A stretch of 37,195 bases of DNA from positions 1 through 37,195 of the forward strand of contig NZ_BMPW01000043.1 in NCBI RefSeq assembly GCF_014647795.1, read 5' to 3'. The stretch comes from Actinoplanes campanulatus. GTDB lineage: Bacteria > Actinomycetota > Actinomycetes > Mycobacteriales > Micromonosporaceae. Below are positions 23,983 to 33,348 of this stretch, piece by piece (positions within the stretch are counted from its first letter, which is position 1; each line of letters begins with the position of its first letter). Position numbers and translations under genes: made by a program. Under the pieces are notes generated by a model. The model was given only the letters and a program-made list of their open reading frames with translations. It did no database searches and was not told where the DNA came from.

Positions 23983-24556
23983 CCGATCTGACGGTGCTGC
24001 ACACGCTTCGGTGCATGGGATTCACCGACCTCGGCCGGGTGGCGTCGGCCGCCGGGCTGGCACCGGAGGAGGCCGAGTCACGGTTGATCGACCTTGCGGT
24101 CGAAGGGCTCGTCACCCGTGTGCCGGGGGCCTTCGGTGGGTGGGGCCTGACCGAGGCCGGCAAAGCCGAGGACGCTCGACTGGCCGCCGAGGAGCTGGAC
24201 AAGGCGGGGGCTCGTGCGGCGGTGACCAGCGCGTACACCGATTTCATGGTCCTGAATCCGGAGTTGCTGGATCTGTCCACGGCCTGGCACCTGCGAACCG
24301 TCGACGGGGTCGCGGCGGTCAACGACCACACGGACGCGGCCTATGACGCCCGGGTGCTGGCCCGCTTCGCCGACCTCGACAGGCGGGTCTCCCCCGTGTG
24401 CGCGGCGCTGACGGCGGCGCTGCCCCGGTTCGGCTCCTACCGGAGGCGGCTCAGCGCGGCCCTGGCCCGCGGCGATCTGGCGGAGACCACCGAGTCGTAC
24501 CACAACGTGTGGTTCCAGCTCCACGAGGATCTGCTGGTCACCCTGGGGATCCCCCG

Positions 24557-24560
<4 letters not shown>
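23979..24560 (+). CDS. winged-helix-like protein, partner of dikinase-like gene
   Basis: The 193-residue product begins with LHTLRCMGFTDLGRVASAAGLAPEEAESRLIDLAVEGLVTRVPGAFGGWGLTEAGKAED, whose helix-turn-helix-wing order resembles MarR or ArsR-like DNA- or protein-binding modules. The rest is helical and I do not recognise it. It overlaps both neighbours by four bases (ATGA at each end), so all three genes are made together. It might be a regulator, or a subunit that positions the substrate of the following phosphotransferase. Confidence 0.75.
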
Positions 24561-26245
<1,685 letters not shown>

Positions 26246-26249
26246 CCGC

Positions 26250-26642
26250 ATGCCGGAGAATCCGCCCGCCGACCGCTGGGCCCGTCACGATTGGTGGGGC
26301 GTCGTGCTGGATGCGCCTGATGTGGCCGTCCTCGCCCGCTTCTACTCCGAGCTGCGGGGCTGGGCGATCTGGAAACAGGACGCCACCGGGGCGGCCCTCG
26401 ATCTCGGGGAGGGCGTCGCCTACCTGAGCATCCAGTACAACCCGGACCATGTGCGGCCCACCTGGCCGGCGGCTCCGGGCCGGCAGCAGATGATGCTGCA
26501 CCTCGACTTCGAGGTCACCGACCTGGAGGCGGCCGTGGCGCACGCCATCGGCCTCGGCGCCGAACTCCCGGAGCATCAGCCACAGGAGAACGTCCGGGTG
26601 CTCCTGGATCCGGCCGGGCATCCGTTCTGCCTCTACACCTGA
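26250..26642 (+). CDS. VOC/glyoxalase-like protein
   Basis: The 130-residue product has the two beta-alpha-beta-beta-beta modules of the vicinal oxygen chelate fold: WWGVVLDAPDVAVLARFYSELRGW at the start and MMLHLDFEVTDLEAAVAHAIGLGAE followed by RVLLDPAGHPFCLY. Such proteins range from dioxygenases and lyases to drug-binding proteins; the substrate is unknown. It starts four bases after the stop of the dikinase-like gene. Its end overlaps the convergent kinase-like gene by ten bases. Confidence 0.85.
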   Translation: MPENPPADRWARHDWWGVVLDAPDVAVLARFYSELRGWAIWKQDATGAALDLGEGVAYLSIQYNPDHVRPTWPAAPGRQQMMLHLDFEVTDLEAAVAHAIGLGAELPEHQPQENVRVLLDPAGHPFCLYT

Positions 26643-27160
26643 GCTGTCGTCCAGCCGGTCAGGGTGATGATCTCGGTGGCGATGCCGGTGACCGGGCGGC
26701 CGTCGGTCGGGATGCGGTGGACCCAGGCGGGGGTGTTCCGGTCCAGGTCGCGCGCCATGAGGTCGCTTCGGGAGATGTGGTGCGCGAGACCCGTACCCGT
26801 CTCGCGGATCTGAAGTCTTTGATGTGCCGTCGGGTCGGCGGCGGTGAGCAGGACCGCGGTGACGGCGGGGTCGTCGCCCATCGCCGCGGTCAGGTCGGCG
26901 GTGAACCGTACGCTCACGGTGTTCGTGTAGATCATCCGGCGGTATCCGAGCGCCCGGTAGTTGGCCCACATGGCGGCCAGGTTCCGTTCCGCCAGGCCGT
27001 GCTCCCAGGGTGGCGGGTAGGCCTGGTCGAGGTTGTCACCCTCGATCAGACAGTGCCGGACGCCCGCCGCGGACAGAAACTGGTGGATCTCGTGGCCGAC
27101 GGTGGTCTTGCCGACCCCGGCCCGGCCGCCCAGGAACAGCACCTCGCTTCGCGCCGCCAT
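26633..27160 (-). CDS. P-loop kinase-like ATPase
   Basis: The 175-residue product starts with a Walker A motif GGRAGVGKTT (residues 11-20), followed by IEGDNLDQAYPPPWEH, a pattern like adenylylsulfate kinase and shikimate-kinase-type small-molecule kinases. The ISRSDLMARDLDRNTP segment near the C-terminus may be the lid. It is probably a small-molecule phosphotransferase or antibiotic kinase; the substrate is unknown. ATG 27160 lies six bases after TACCGT (complement of 27167-27172), so it is leaderless; a longer frame to 27328 runs into the divergent gene and is rejected. Confidence 0.8.
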   Translation of the reverse strand: MAARSEVLFLGGRAGVGKTTVGHEIHQFLSAAGVRHCLIEGDNLDQAYPPPWEHGLAERNLAAMWANYRALGYRRMIYTNTVSVRFTADLTAAMGDDPAVTAVLLTAADPTAHQRLQIRETGTGLAHHISRSDLMARDLDRNTPAWVHRIPTDGRPVTGIATEIITLTGWTTAQV

Positions 27161-27166
27161 CCCGGC

Positions 27167-27172
27167 ACGGTA
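27167..27172 (-). promoter_or_regulatory. -10 box of leaderless P-loop kinase gene
   Basis: TACCGT on the minus strand is followed by GCCGGG and ATG 27160. No ribosome site is visible. Confidence 0.6.
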
Positions 27173-27272
27173 GCGGAAAGGATGGGCACGTGAATTTCGA
27201 CACGGCCGCACCTCGCCGCCGAACGCCGACGGCACGCTCGCTCTCCGTGGCAACGCCGGGCGCGCGCTCGGA

Positions 27273-27278
27273 TAGGGT
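27273..27278 (+). promoter_or_regulatory. -10 box of leaderless racemase gene
   Basis: TAGGGT lies six bases before ATG 27285. Together with 27167-27172 it makes a divergent pair of leaderless promoters about 100 bases apart. Confidence 0.6.
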
Positions 27279-27284
27279 CGGCGG

Positions 27285-28004
27285 ATGCGCCTGATCGGGC
27301 TTCTCGGTGGCATGAGCTGGCAGTCCACCGCCGAGTACTACCGGCTGCTCAACGATCTGACCCACGAGCGGCTCGGTGGCCTGCACTCGGCGCGCTGCGT
27401 GCTGTACTCGGTGGACTTCGCCGCCATCGAGGCCATGCAGGCCGAGGGCCGCTGGGACGAGGCGGGGACGGCGCTGGGCGAGGCGGCCCGGGCACTGGAG
27501 GCGGCCGGGGCGGACTTCGTCGTGCTGTGCACCAACACGATGCACAAGGTCGCCGACCGGGTGGCGGCCGCCGTCGGCATCCCCCTGCTGCACCTGGGTG
27601 ACACCACGGCCGAGGCGGTGAAGCGGCGCGGCGTCACCACGGTGGGGTTGCTCGGCACCCGGTTCACCATGGCGGAGGACTTCTACCGGGGCCGGCTGGC
27701 CGGGCACGGCCTCACGGTGCTGGTGCCGTCCACCGAGGACCAGCGGATCGTGAACGACATCATCTACGACGAGCTCTGCCTGGGCATCGTGAAGCCGGAG
27801 TCCCGCGACGCCTACCGCCGGATCATCGGCCGGCTGATCGAGGACGGGGCCGAGGGCGTCATCTACGGCTGCACCGAGATCGAGCTGCTGGTCGGCGAGG
27901 ACGACAGCGCGGTCCCGGTCTTCCCGACCACCCGGCTGCACTGCGAGGCGGCCCTCGACCATGCGCTGCGACCGGATCCGCCACGGCGTCCGGGCCTGCC
28001 CTGA
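27285..28004 (+). CDS. aspartate/glutamate racemase family protein
   Basis: The 239-residue product is a cofactor-independent amino acid racemase of the Asp/Glu/hydantoin family. It has GLLGGMSWQSTAEYYRLLN at the start and the two catalytic cysteines C82 in LCTNTMHK and C196 in YGCTEIELL. This pattern is closest to YgeA/RacX broad-specificity and aspartate racemases. D-amino acids made here could enter peptidoglycan or non-ribosomal products. The ATG lies after a leaderless promoter. It converges on the HxlR gene 55 bases downstream. Confidence 0.9.
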   Translation: MRLIGLLGGMSWQSTAEYYRLLNDLTHERLGGLHSARCVLYSVDFAAIEAMQAEGRWDEAGTALGEAARALEAAGADFVVLCTNTMHKVADRVAAAVGIPLLHLGDTTAEAVKRRGVTTVGLLGTRFTMAEDFYRGRLAGHGLTVLVPSTEDQRIVNDIIYDELCLGIVKPESRDAYRRIIGRLIEDGAEGVIYGCTEIELLVGEDDSAVPVFPTTRLHCEAALDHALRPDPPRRPGLP

Positions 28005-28059
28005 GCGGACGACCGGCACGGCGCGGCGGGAACGGCCGCGGATGTGGTCGGGGCGGGGC

Positions 28060-28470
28060 TCACGGCGTACCCCTCGAAGGGTGTTGATCGGCTCTTCGGG
28101 CCTCGATGCCCGGCACGTGCTCGATGGCCCACGCGGCCAGGGCGAGAGCCGGTGGGATGAGGCTCTTGCCGACCGGGGTGAGGGCGTACTCGACGCGCGG
28201 CGGCACCTCGGCGTAGACGGTGCGGGTGACCAGGCCGTCGCGTTCCAGGTTGCGCAGGGTGAGGGTGAGCATGCGCTGGGAGATGCCGGGGACCTGCTGG
28301 TGGAGGTCGCCGAAGCGGAGCGTGCCCTGGTCGAGGGTGGCGACGACCAGCAGCGTCCACTTGTTGCAGATCTGGTCGAGGATCGTGCGCAGCGTGCGGC
28401 CGCCGTCGCCGCGGATCCTGCAGGTGTGTTCGTAGTCCACCGGTGACAACTCTCTGTGCCTTGGGCACAT
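28060..28470 (-). CDS. HxlR-family winged-helix regulator
   Basis: The 136-residue product has the HxlR pattern: a Cys near the N-terminus (YEHTCRIRG; also C2), ILDQICNKWTLLVVATLDQGTLRFGDLHQQVPGISQRMLTLTLRNLERDGLVTRTVYAEVPPRVEYALTPVGKSL, with the wing at PPRVEYALT. HxlR proteins often sense aldehydes or quinones through Cys. ATG 28470 is chosen for the AAAGG site; an earlier in-frame GTG is possible. It diverges from the DoxX gene, its likely target. Confidence 0.93.
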   Translation of the reverse strand: MCPRHRELSPVDYEHTCRIRGDGGRTLRTILDQICNKWTLLVVATLDQGTLRFGDLHQQVPGISQRMLTLTLRNLERDGLVTRTVYAEVPPRVEYALTPVGKSLIPPALALAAWAIEHVPGIEARRADQHPSRGTP

Positions 28471-28536
28471 GCGTGTGCCTTTTGTACGCCTCACTTTAGT
28501 ACCGCATGATGTGGCTACTTACGAAAGGTAACTCTC
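28471..28536. promoter_or_regulatory. divergent HxlR/DoxX control region
   Basis: The 66-base gap contains an imperfect dyad CCGCATGATGTGG (28502-28514, one mismatched pair) flanked by AGTA and TACT, and GCGTGTGCCTTTTGTACGC (28471-28489). TGTGCC-TTG-GGCACA (28455-28469) overlaps the HxlR start. These are candidates for HxlR binding. Confidence 0.45.
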
Positions 28537-28884
28537 ATGCGTATCGCGTATTGGGTACTCGCCGTTCTGCTCGCGGTGTTCTACGCCTACTCGGGCGGCA
28601 AGAAGGTCACGCAGAGTCAGGATCAGCTGCGGCCGATGATGGGGTGGGTGGATCAGGTCCCGATGCGGCTGGTCCGGGTGATCGGGGCGCTGGAGTTGCT
28701 GGGGGCGGCCGGGCTGCTGCTGCCGCCCTACCTCGGGATGGCGGCCGCCGTCGGGCTGACCCTGTTGCAGGTGGGTGCGATCGTCACCCACCTGCGCCGG
28801 GGTGAGGCCCGGCTGATCGGCCTGAACATCGGCCTGCTGGTGTCGTCGGCGGTCACGGCCTGGCTGGCGACCGCCTGGCGGTGA
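28537..28884 (+). CDS. DoxX-family membrane protein
   Basis: The 115-residue product has four hydrophobic helices and the family features AVFYAYSGGKKVTQ, RVIGALELLGAAGLLLPPYLG and AAAVGLTLLQVGAIVTHLRRGE. DoxX proteins are small quinone-related membrane proteins; genes regulated by HxlR/quinone sensors often belong to this family. A GAAAGG site lies nine bases before ATG 28537. Its stop overlaps the next start (GTGA). Confidence 0.9.
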   Translation: MRIAYWVLAVLLAVFYAYSGGKKVTQSQDQLRPMMGWVDQVPMRLVRVIGALELLGAAGLLLPPYLGMAAAVGLTLLQVGAIVTHLRRGEARLIGLNIGLLVSSAVTAWLATAWR

Positions 28885-29303
28885 GCCGATTCAGGGCGCC
28901 GGCCGCGTCGTGGGTGATCGAACAGGACCTCCCGCAGCTCGCCCGGCACGAGGACGATCACCGGGCCGGGCGGGCGCACACGTTCGCGCTGCTCGATCCG
29001 GCGCACACCGTGTCACTGGGCTGTCTCTACCTGAATCCGATGCGCGAGCGTCTGCGGGAATGTTCTCCGGAAAGCGCGCCGATGGTCACGTCCTGGATCC
29101 GGCAGGGCCGCGAGGATCTCACCGCGACGGTCGCCCGCGCAGTCCACGACTGGCTGCTCGCCGCCTGGCCGTTTCCGGCGCACGTCCTCCGGATCCTGCC
29201 GGGTGAGCAGGCCTCGCGCGTCGCCCTCGCGGGGCTCGGGCTGCGCGAGCGGGTGCTGTCCCCGGCCTTGGAGCCGCGGCCCTATCTCTGGTTCCAGGCT
29301 TGA
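28881..29303 (+). CDS. GNAT-like acetyltransferase domain protein
   Basis: The 140-residue product contains HTFALLDPAHTVSLGCLYLNPM followed by TATVARAVHDWLLAAWPFPAHVLRILPGEQASRVALAGLGLRER, which matches the strand order of a short GNAT-fold protein in which LGCLYL is motif B-like. The clear acetyl-CoA loop (R/Q-x-x-G-x-G/A) is not evident, so activity is uncertain. GTG 28881 overlaps the DoxX stop, so it is co-translated with it. Confidence 0.65.
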   Translation: MSRFRAPAASWVIEQDLPQLARHEDDHRAGRAHTFALLDPAHTVSLGCLYLNPMRERLRECSPESAPMVTSWIRQGREDLTATVARAVHDWLLAAWPFPAHVLRILPGEQASRVALAGLGLRERVLSPALEPRPYLWFQA

Positions 29304-29322
29304 TCGTACGTGTTGAGCGTAC

Positions 29323-29859
29323 TTGACGGTTGAGTTGATCATCGTCAGCATTGACCGTCCTGACGTGCACGAAATCGAGGCTGAACACTTGTTGAAGGCG
29401 TACCCGCTCGCTCTCGTCCCGCTGGTCCCGGCCGTGCCCGTCGCCACCTGGTGGCTGGTCGGCGACCTGACCGAAACCTCCGGCGACATCGTCCTGGACT
29501 ACGCCTACCAGCCGGTCACGTTCGGTGAGGCCGGCGACGTGATCCTCGGCGTCGTCGCGTTCCTGACGGCGCTGGCCGCGCTCGGCGTCCTGCTCCACGG
29601 CACGGTCACCGGGCGGATGCGCAACGCCTGGTGGGGTGTCGCGGTGTCGATCCTCGCGATCGGCGCCTACCTCGGCTGGGCCGAGCGGATCTGGACGGCC
29701 GGGGTGATCGGCGCCAACATCGGCGTCGGCCTGACCTTCCTGTTCGGGGTGCCGTTCGTCGTCACGTTCCTGCTGCCGTCGGTGTGGTCGCTGGTGGTCC
29801 TGCGCCGCGCCCGGCGCACCGAGCCGCAGCCCTCGCCACAGTCGGCCGGACGTTCGTGA
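29323..29859 (+). CDS. membrane protein, first of a duplicated pair
   Basis: The 178-residue product from TTG 29323 has four membrane helices: PLALVPLVPAVPVATWWLVGDL, VILGVVAFLTALAALGVLLHG, GVAVSILAIGAYLGWAERIWTAG and FLFGVPFVVTFLLPSVWSLVVL. The start is uncertain; GTG 29365 or TTG 29391 would remove the acidic N-terminus. It shares WWLVGD, GRMRNAWWGVA, GAYLGWAER and TAGVIGANIG with the next gene, so the two are tandem paralogues. Function unknown. Confidence 0.7.
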   Translation: MTVELIIVSIDRPDVHEIEAEHLLKAYPLALVPLVPAVPVATWWLVGDLTETSGDIVLDYAYQPVTFGEAGDVILGVVAFLTALAALGVLLHGTVTGRMRNAWWGVAVSILAIGAYLGWAERIWTAGVIGANIGVGLTFLFGVPFVVTFLLPSVWSLVVLRRARRTEPQPSPQSAGRS

Positions 29860-30350
29860 GGCCGCTCGGCTGGCCGTTCGCGGTCATGCTGGTCCCGCTG
29901 TTCCCGGCCGCGGTGGTCGCCTCCTGGTGGCTGGTCGGCGACCAGACCAACGACGAGGCCCGGGAACTCGCCGCCCAGGGCGTGAAGCTCGACTACAGCA
30001 TGGAGCCGATCACCCTCGGCGCGGCCGGCGACCGGGTCCTCGGCATCGCCGGCTGTGCGGCGGTCGTGGCGCTGGTCGCGATCCTGGTCGCCGGCAGCGC
30101 CACCCGCCGGATGCACCGCGCATGGTGGGGTGTGGCCGCGTCGGTCGTGCTGCTCGGCGGCTACCTCGGCCTCGTGGAGCGGACCTTCACGGCCGGTGGG
30201 ATCGGCGCCAACATCGGCGCGGGCCTGGTCTTCCTGTCCGTCCTGCCGTGTACGGCCACGTTCCTGGTCCCGGCCGTCAGCTCCACGGTGATGCTGGTCA
30301 GGGAACGGCGCCGCGCCCGCGCCGAGCGGTGGCCCGTGGTCGCTAGCTGA
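29856..30350 (+). CDS. membrane protein, second of a duplicated pair
   Basis: The 164-residue product repeats the plan of the preceding gene: PLFPAAVVASWWLVGDQ, ITLGAAGDRVLGIAGCAAVVALVAILVAG, MHRAWWGVAASVVLLGGYLGLVERTFTAGGIGANIGAG and a last helix. GTG 29856 overlaps the stop of its paralogue (GTGA). Its final codons lie in the first unit of a 53-bp tandem repeat, so the C-terminus RRRARAERWPVVAS may have come from repeat expansion. Function unknown. Confidence 0.75.
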   Translation: MRPLGWPFAVMLVPLFPAAVVASWWLVGDQTNDEARELAAQGVKLDYSMEPITLGAAGDRVLGIAGCAAVVALVAILVAGSATRRMHRAWWGVAASVVLLGGYLGLVERTFTAGGIGANIGAGLVFLSVLPCTATFLVPAVSSTVMLVRERRRARAERWPVVAS

Positions 30351-30457
30351 GCAGGAAACGGCGCCGCGCCCACCCGGCGCAGTGGCCGGTGGTCGCCGCC
30401 TGAGCAGGGAGCGGCGCCGCGCCCGCGGCCAGCGGTGAGTGCTGGGCGCGGGCTGAG
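30299..30457 (+). repeat. 53-bp tandem repeat, three units, crossing a stop codon
   Basis: Units are 30299-30351, 30352-30404 and 30405-30457, each starting CAGG and holding CGGCGCCGCGCCC, and each ending CTGAG. Unit 1 and unit 2 differ at about 10 of 53 bases. The stop codon TGA of the second membrane gene is at 30348-30350, inside unit 1. Units 2 and 3 are non-coding. Confidence 0.85.
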
Positions 30458-30544
30458 CACGACGTCGAGATGCGGGCCCGATTCGCGTGCTGCACCCCGT
30501 ACTCAATTATGATCTTGATTTTGTCGATGGGCCTGGGGGTGCTC

Positions 30545-31300
30545 GTGCGAGTCGGGATCGCGCTTTCCGTGGTGGGTTTGCTGGCCGGATGCACGGCGCA
30601 GGTTCCGCCCGAGCCGCGGGTGGACGCCTCGCGGGTACCGGACCCCGCCGTCCGCCAGGAACTGCTGGCGGCGATCCCCGACATGGCTGACGGGGCCTAC
30701 GCCTTCCGGATCAGTGGGCCCGGCGCTCCGGTGGCCGGGGTGTTCTCCGACCTGGACAGTGTCATGCAGGTCACGCAAGAGCGGACCCTGCCGGGACGCG
30801 ATCTCCGGATGACCGTGACCGCGCGCCGGGTCGGCTCCCCGGTGTGGGTGCGGGTGGCGCTGGAGCCGGCGTCGTGGCACCGCCGCCTCGGCGTGCCCAC
30901 CGGCTGGACGGCGATCGACCAGAACCGGCTGCCGGCCGAGAGATTGTTCCCGGTGCTGGTGGACAGTGACGGCGGAGACGTGGCGGAAATCCGGGACACG
31001 GTGAAGTTCGCGACCGAGGTCTGGCAGGCGGCGCCGGGCCGGTTCACGGGCACCGTCGATCTGCGCACCGTGGACCGCACCGATTCGATCGTGCCGCGTG
31101 ACGTCGTCGACCGGCTGGGCGAGCGGGCCGCCGAGGTGTCGTTCGAGGTGACCGTCACCGACGGTGTGGTATCCGGGATGACCGTGACGCTGCCGGACGG
31201 CGCCGTCTACCGGGTGGAGTACTCCGGCTTCGGATCCACCACGGTGCCCGGGAAGATCAATGCGGGGCGGGCGCCGAAGAGCGTCTACGCCTTGCTGTGA
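30545..31300 (+). CDS. predicted lipoprotein of unknown function
   Basis: The 251-residue product starts VRVGIALSVVGLLAGC, with lipobox LAGC and C16. The mature part has alternating strands with Val/Thr-rich segments and no cysteines, which faintly recalls the LppX/LprG lipid-carrier lipoproteins; I would not assign that. GTG 30539 and ATG 30509 are in frame; a TATGAT -10-like box sits at 30508-30513, and GGGGG precedes GTG 30545, so I use the last. It is a single gene in a cluster of small membrane proteins. Confidence 0.75.
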   Translation: MRVGIALSVVGLLAGCTAQVPPEPRVDASRVPDPAVRQELLAAIPDMADGAYAFRISGPGAPVAGVFSDLDSVMQVTQERTLPGRDLRMTVTARRVGSPVWVRVALEPASWHRRLGVPTGWTAIDQNRLPAERLFPVLVDSDGGDVAEIRDTVKFATEVWQAAPGRFTGTVDLRTVDRTDSIVPRDVVDRLGERAAEVSFEVTVTDGVVSGMTVTLPDGAVYRVEYSGFGSTTVPGKINAGRAPKSVYALL

Positions 31301-31317
31301 CGGCCGCCCGGTCCGGT

Positions 31318-31323
31318 TAGGGT
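31318..31323 (+). promoter_or_regulatory. -10 box of leaderless SRPBCC gene
   Basis: TAGGGT is six bases before GTG 31330. It lies 17 bases after the lipoprotein stop. Confidence 0.6.
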
Positions 31324-31329
31324 TGGCCG

Positions 31330-31749
31330 GTGGCCACCGTACGCGTCGATACCGTCCTTTCCGTTCCGGTTCAGCAGGTGTGGGAGGCGGTGGCCGACGT
31401 CGGGGCGGTGCACCGGCGCATGCTGCCGGGCCGGGTGCTGAACGCGCGGCTCGACGGCGACCAGCGGATTCTGACCATGCCGGACGGTGTAGAGGTCCGC
31501 GAGCTGATCGTCGCCGTCGACCACGAGTTGCGGCGCATGGCGTACACCGTGGTCGAGGGCCAGCGGATGCCGCTCACCTACCATCACGCGTCGTTCCAGG
31601 TGTTCGAGGACGAGGCCGGCAGCCGCCTGGTGTGGCAGACCGACGTGCTGCCGCACGCCATGGCCGCCCACGTCCGCCCTCGGGTGGAGGTCGGTATCCG
31701 GGAGATCCGCGACGTCATCGAAGCGGCCGCCCTCAGCCCACAGAGCTGA
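31330..31749 (+). CDS. SRPBCC (polyketide cyclase-like) family protein
   Basis: The 139-residue product begins VDTVLSVPVQQVWEAVADVGAVHRRMLP and continues with RVLNARLDGDQRILTMPDGVEVRELIVAVDHELRRMAYTVVEG and WQTDVLPHAM, which is the START/Bet v1-like helix-grip fold with a hydrophobic cavity. The ligand is unknown. GTG 31330 follows the leaderless promoter. An S-family repeat lies beyond its end. Confidence 0.85.
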   Translation: MATVRVDTVLSVPVQQVWEAVADVGAVHRRMLPGRVLNARLDGDQRILTMPDGVEVRELIVAVDHELRRMAYTVVEGQRMPLTYHHASFQVFEDEAGSRLVWQTDVLPHAMAAHVRPRVEVGIREIRDVIEAAALSPQS

Positions 31750-31778
31750 GGGCCGCTGGATGCGATGGTGGCCGGCCA

Positions 31779-31870
31779 CCCGCTCACGCCCGCGGGCGCG
31801 GCACGGTCCGGTGTGGCAGGGGCTCGCGGGTATTGAGGATCGGGTTCGCGTAGCCCGTACGAAAAAGGGT
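31779..31870 (+). repeat. dispersed intergenic repeat, family S, copy 4
   Basis: Aligns with 7156-7246 at about 80% by eye. It starts with the perfect palindrome CGCCCGCGGGCG (31787-31798) and ends CCCGTACGAAAAAGGGT immediately before the stop codon of the minus-strand acetyltransferase gene. This placement equals that of 690-792 relative to its gene. Confidence 0.7.
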
Positions 31871-32581
31871 CTAAAGGATGCGGTAGTGATAGCTGTGGGA
31901 GTGCGTGAAACCGGCGGCCTCGTAGAGGCGTTTTGCCTGGTCGTTGTCGTTTTCGACCTGTAGGTAGAGCGTGTTGGCGCCGTGGGCCGCGGACCAGGCG
32001 GCGCCGGCGTGGAGGATGGCGGCGGCGTAGCCGCGGCGGCGATGGGCCGGGGCGGTGGCCATGCAGAACACGCCGGTGAGGCCGTCGCCGGCGACGAAGA
32101 GGCCGAGCGCCGCGATCTCGCCATCGACGGTGACACTCGCGAAGCCGGTGCGGGCGGTGATGCGGGACAGGACGAGGTCGCTGACCTCGGCGGAGCCGTA
32201 GGCGGCGCGCCACGCGGGGGTCAGTTCCGGCGTGATCTCCACCGGGGTCACCGGCGTGAGGCGGTCGGCGGTCGTGGCCGCTGAAGCGGTCATGACCAGC
32301 GTGGGCGCGTCGTGACGGTAACCGCGATCCGCCAGTGCGGCATCCAGCGTGGCGTGTTCCTCAGCGGGGCTCACCTGGACGGTGACCGCCGCGCCGCGGG
32401 AGCGGTAGTAGGACTCGACCGCGTCGATGGACCGTTCCGGGTGACGGTCGGCGGCCGGCGGAAGGGCGGCGTTGTTGCGGCGCCTGGTCACGCCGGGGGT
32501 GTGCCGCATCAGCCAGCCGCCGGTCCGCTCGGTGTCGATGGCGGGCCAGGCCGTCACGGCATGCTGTTCGATCTTGATCAC
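31871..32581 (-). CDS. GNAT N-acetyltransferase
   Basis: The 236-residue product has the acetyl-CoA motif in FCMATAPAHRRRGYAAAILHAGAAWSAAHGANTLYLQVENDNDQAKRLYEAAGFTHSHSYHYRIL: R-R-R-G-Y-A is the pyrophosphate loop and the Y in LYEAAGF the likely acid. The first 120 residues are a diverged substrate domain. The GTG at 32581 lies six bases after TACGGT (complement of 32588-32593). It diverges from the Trp-rich gene. The acceptor is unknown. Confidence 0.9.
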   Translation of the reverse strand: MIKIEQHAVTAWPAIDTERTGGWLMRHTPGVTRRRNNAALPPAADRHPERSIDAVESYYRSRGAAVTVQVSPAEEHATLDAALADRGYRHDAPTLVMTASAATTADRLTPVTPVEITPELTPAWRAAYGSAEVSDLVLSRITARTGFASVTVDGEIAALGLFVAGDGLTGVFCMATAPAHRRRGYAAAILHAGAAWSAAHGANTLYLQVENDNDQAKRLYEAAGFTHSHSYHYRIL

Positions 32582-32587
32582 TTGAAC

Positions 32588-32617
32588 ACCGTAATCGTTT
32601 GCGGCATCGGCTACCTT
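32588..32617. promoter_or_regulatory. two divergent leaderless -10 boxes
   Basis: TACGGT (complement of 32588-32593) is six bases from the GTG of the acetyltransferase gene at 32581, and TACCTT (32612-32617) is six bases from GTG 32624. The 42 bases between the two starts hold both promoters, so the -35 regions overlap the other gene's 5' end. Confidence 0.6.
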
Positions 32618-32623
32618 GAGCGC

Positions 32624-33295
32624 GTGCCGAACATCGATCAGTCCCGCGAGTCAGACCTTCCGTGGTTCCTCTGGCCGATCCGGGCGGTCGCCATCATCGT
32701 GGTGCTGCCGTTCCGCCTGTTGTTCGAAGCGCTCGCCTACCTGATGACGCCGGTTGTCTGGCTGTGGCGTCATCTCGTGGTCATCCCGCTGGCATGGCTG
32801 TGGCGTCATCTCGTGGTGATTCCGCTGGAGTGGCTGTGGCGGGCCGTGCTCGCGCCGGTGCTGCGCTGGGTGGGGAGGGGTCTGCTGACCGTTTTCGCGT
32901 GGATCTTCGCGGTGCTGGCCGTGCCGCTGCGGTGGTTGTGGCGCACCGTCATCGTGCCGGTCGCGGAGGCGTTCTACCGCTGGGTGCTGCGGCCCATCGG
33001 GATCGCGATCGCGGTGAGCCTGGAGTTCGTGTGGCGGTGGGTGCTGGCCCCGGTGGGCCGGGCGCTGCTGTGGTTCCTCAGGACCGGCTGGGACGGGGCC
33101 TACCGATTCGTGCTGCGACCGATCGGGATCGTGATCCGGTTCGTCTGGCGGTGGACGTTCGGACTGCTGTTCCAGGGCGTGGCGTGGGTGTGGCGCGCCA
33201 TCGTGGCCCCGGCCGGGCGCTGGGTGCGCGACGAGGTCCTGCGGCCCGCGGGTGCGGCGGTGCGTTCCGCGCTGTCGGCGCTCGGTCTGCACTGA
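32624..33295 (+). CDS. Trp/Arg-rich repeat membrane protein, unknown
   Basis: The 223-residue product consists almost wholly of repeats of about 12 residues with W-x-W-R, then hydrophobic residues and a Pro, e.g. WLWRHLVVIPLA and WLWRHLVVIPLE (36-bp DNA repeat at 32759-32794 and 32795-32830). Weaker copies continue (WLWRTVIVPVAE, WVLAPVGR, FVWRWTFGLLFQ, WVWRAIVAPAGR). There are about 19 Trp, many Arg, and no catalytic motif. The sequence could lie in or on the membrane as amphipathic helices, with Arg-Trp pairs at the interface. I do not recognise a family. GTG 32624 follows a leaderless promoter. Confidence 0.75.
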   Translation: MPNIDQSRESDLPWFLWPIRAVAIIVVLPFRLLFEALAYLMTPVVWLWRHLVVIPLAWLWRHLVVIPLEWLWRAVLAPVLRWVGRGLLTVFAWIFAVLAVPLRWLWRTVIVPVAEAFYRWVLRPIGIAIAVSLEFVWRWVLAPVGRALLWFLRTGWDGAYRFVLRPIGIVIRFVWRWTFGLLFQGVAWVWRAIVAPAGRWVRDEVLRPAGAAVRSALSALGLH

Positions 33296-33348
33296 CCATC
33301 GTCCTGACCTGGTCATGAGCCCGCCCGGTTTGCGGAATCATAGGCGGT

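Noticed and set aside
28471-28494. Earlier start for the HxlR regulator
   Set aside because: The added residues are not family-like and the ribosome site AAAGG fits ATG 28470.
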